From the NCBI GenBank assembly GCA_016840025.1, contig JAEOTF010000512.1, positions 1-6,551 of the forward strand: DNA of 6,551 bases. The letters are read 5' to 3'. The notes beneath the pieces are model-generated. The model was not told where the DNA came from. It worked only from the letters and a program-made list of their open reading frames with translations, and searched no databases. This document shows positions 5,379 to 6,551 of this stretch, piece by piece; position 1 is the stretch's first letter, and each line of letters opens with the position of its first letter. Made by a program: the position numbers and the translations under genes. The DNA comes from Candidatus Hodarchaeota archaeon. GTDB taxonomy: Archaea > Asgardarchaeota > Heimdallarchaeia > Hodarchaeales > YT1-039.

Positions 5379-6293
5379 ATGTCTTCCATAGAGGAAATGA
5401 CGCTTAAAGAACTCTATGCGGAGAAAGAACATCTTAAGATTACTTTAAACACTCTCTTTAAACAAGAAAATGATTCTCAACGATCAATCACAAAATGGCG
5501 TCGAAAGAGGGATGAAATTAAGACAAAAAGACAAGAGATTGCTAAGCACGCAACTAAGCTTCGAGAAGAGAGAGACAACTTAAATCAACAGATTTCAAAT
5601 CTCAAACGACTCCGAGAAACAGCTGCAGATCGGTCAAAGAAACTTCATACCGAACTTGCTGAAGCCCGTGATGATGAGAGAAAGTTGAAAGAATTACTAG
5701 GGAAGAAAGAACTATCATCAAGGGATTTGAAGCAATATTTGCAGGAATTAGAATGGAAACAACAGACTGAGAGTATGACTGCTGATGAAGAAGTAATGTT
5801 GATCAAAGAAATAGAAATAGTAGAAATGCTCATCCAGGAAAGAAAAGAACCCCATCTGAAATCAACAGAAGAGAAAGAACTGATAGAGCGTCAAGCTTCA
5901 AGTCTTCGCGAATTCCATGATGAAGCCCATGAAAGACTAATCAATCTTGTAAATAGGGCTCAGGAAGCCCATGAAAAACTTGTACCCTTTAACGAAGAGA
6001 TGAGTCAGCTTTATGAGGAAGAACAGGCTGCTCATGAAGAATTCGTAAGGCTTCTTCAGGCTAAAGAAGAGTTTGAGCCGAGAATTGAGCAAATTAGGAC
6101 GGATATTGGTAAAATAAACCATTTAATTCAGAGAAAAAGAGAAGAAAAGGTTATTGAAAAACAAACCAAAATACAAAATGCAGAAAAAGAGCGAATTGAA
6201 GAGCTTCTGGATCGTAACGCTCAAGGAGAACAGTTGACAGTAGAGGAGTTAGAATTTCTCTTTGCTAGAGGAATTTTTCCGCCTAATCCCTAG
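5379..6293 (+). CDS. Archaeal coiled-coil protein, COG1340-like
   Basis: A 304-residue protein that is almost entirely charged heptad-rich helix (about 8-280), with no membrane segment, signal peptide or cysteine. It matches what I recall of the uncharacterised archaeal COG1340 family. There is a central LEWKQQT-x-SMTADEE motif (124-138) that leads into KEIEIVEMLI. A helical stretch follows with spaced Ala-His-Glu triplets (183-185, 197-199, 218-220). The end is a short GEQLTVEELEFLFARG element (283-298). Length is typical. Such proteins are sometimes mis-named SMC-like or phosphoserine phosphatase; no ATPase motif or phosphatase motif is present here, so neither name is justified. A structural or scaffold role in the cytoplasm is possible, but the function is unknown. 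ATG 5379 is supported by GAGGT. The next gene starts 12 bp after the stop, which suggests co-transcription. Confidence 0.85.
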   Translation: MSSIEEMTLKELYAEKEHLKITLNTLFKQENDSQRSITKWRRKRDEIKTKRQEIAKHATKLREERDNLNQQISNLKRLRETAADRSKKLHTELAEARDDERKLKELLGKKELSSRDLKQYLQELEWKQQTESMTADEEVMLIKEIEIVEMLIQERKEPHLKSTEEKELIERQASSLREFHDEAHERLINLVNRAQEAHEKLVPFNEEMSQLYEEEQAAHEEFVRLLQAKEEFEPRIEQIRTDIGKINHLIQRKREEKVIEKQTKIQNAEKERIEELLDRNAQGEQLTVEELEFLFARGIFPPNP

Positions 6294-6305
6294 AGAGAAG
6301 AAAAA

Positions 6306-6551
6306 ATGCATACCAGAATTATTGTTCACGGAGGAGCTTGGGATATTCCAGATAAACATGTAGTGAATCATAAACGAGGTTGCAAACGAGCTGCAGAGGA
6401 AGGATTAAGACTTCTTAAAGAAGGAACATCAGCCCTTGATGCTGTGGAACATGCTATCAGATTGATGGAAGATGATCCAACTTACGATGCAGGGAAAGGG
6501 GCTTTTTTGAATCTTGCAGGTGGAGTTGAATTGGATGCTATCATTTGTGAT
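6306..6551 (+). CDS. Isoaspartyl peptidase/L-asparaginase (Ntn-hydrolase), 5' part only
   Basis: The first 82 codons of a longer gene cut by the right edge. IIVHGGA (5-11) followed by Trp is the start of the plant-type asparaginase/isoaspartyl peptidase family. SALDAVEHAIRLMEDDP (42-58) is the conserved first helix. YDAGKGAFLN (60-69) with GGVELDA (72-78) corresponds to the usual N-A-G-x-G-x-x-L-N...V-E-x-D-A stretch. Enzymes of this family hydrolyse asparagine and beta-aspartyl dipeptides and mature by self-cleavage at a threonine near residue 170-190, which lies outside the window, so activity cannot be judged. ATG 6306 sits 12 bp after the coiled-coil stop. The upstream GAGAGAAG overlapping that stop is a weak ribosome binding site, and translation coupling is likely. 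Typical full length is about 280-320 residues. A glycosylasparaginase is less likely because of the short N-terminus with no signal peptide. Confidence 0.9.
   Translation, partial: MHTRIIVHGGAWDIPDKHVVNHKRGCKRAAEEGLRLLKEGTSALDAVEHAIRLMEDDPTYDAGKGAFLNLAGGVELDAIICD

Noticed and set aside
5379..6293. SMC/Rad50-type ATPase or phosphoserine phosphatase identity for the coiled-coil protein
   Set aside because: No Walker A, Walker B or signature motif and no haloacid-dehalogenase DxDx motif is present. The protein is coiled coil throughout.

Overview
The window looks like a piece of an AT-rich archaeal chromosome. The main evidence is a coiled-coil protein (5379-6293) that carries the hallmarks of the archaeal COG1340 family, together with TATA-box-like elements upstream of several genes. 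Shine-Dalgarno sequences (GGAGGT, GAGG, GAGGT) are also used, so translation is largely leadered. An Asgard-type or other mesophilic archaeon with many bacterial-like enzymes would fit, but that placement is inference from general gene content and is not proven by any single gene here.

Left half, all on the minus strand (read right to left): a 96-residue small protein of unknown function with a TTG start (3203-3493); the two subunits of a 3-isopropylmalate-dehydratase-type hydro-lyase, large (1801-3063) and small (1252-1782), 18 bp apart; and an iron-sulfur protein with an N-terminal winged-helix-like region and two C-terminal [4Fe-4S] ferredoxin motifs. The last gene starts at 1064 and runs off the left edge. 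The dehydratase pair has its own promoter region (3064-3202) with a TATA-like element and, just upstream of it, a perfect 9-bp inverted repeat that looks like an operator.

Right half, all on the plus strand: a 558-residue membrane protein (3616-5292) joining an alpha/beta-hydrolase domain with an intact Ser-Asp-His triad to a multi-pass C-terminal domain that resembles a degenerate CPBP/CAAX-type membrane protease; the coiled-coil protein (5379-6293); and, 12 bp later, the start of an isoaspartyl peptidase/L-asparaginase of the Ntn-hydrolase family (from 6306, cut by the right edge). The last two probably form an operon.

The divergent intergenic region at 3494-3615 holds an exact 15-bp tandem duplication containing TATA-like sequence on both strands, placed where it could serve both the small minus-strand gene and the hydrolase. 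No RNA gene, CRISPR array, insertion sequence or integration site was seen. No gap without a gene exceeds 190 bp. The most unusual items are the hydrolase/CPBP-like fusion, the leuC operator-like palindrome, the duplicated divergent promoter element and the Cys-dense winged-helix/ferredoxin protein.
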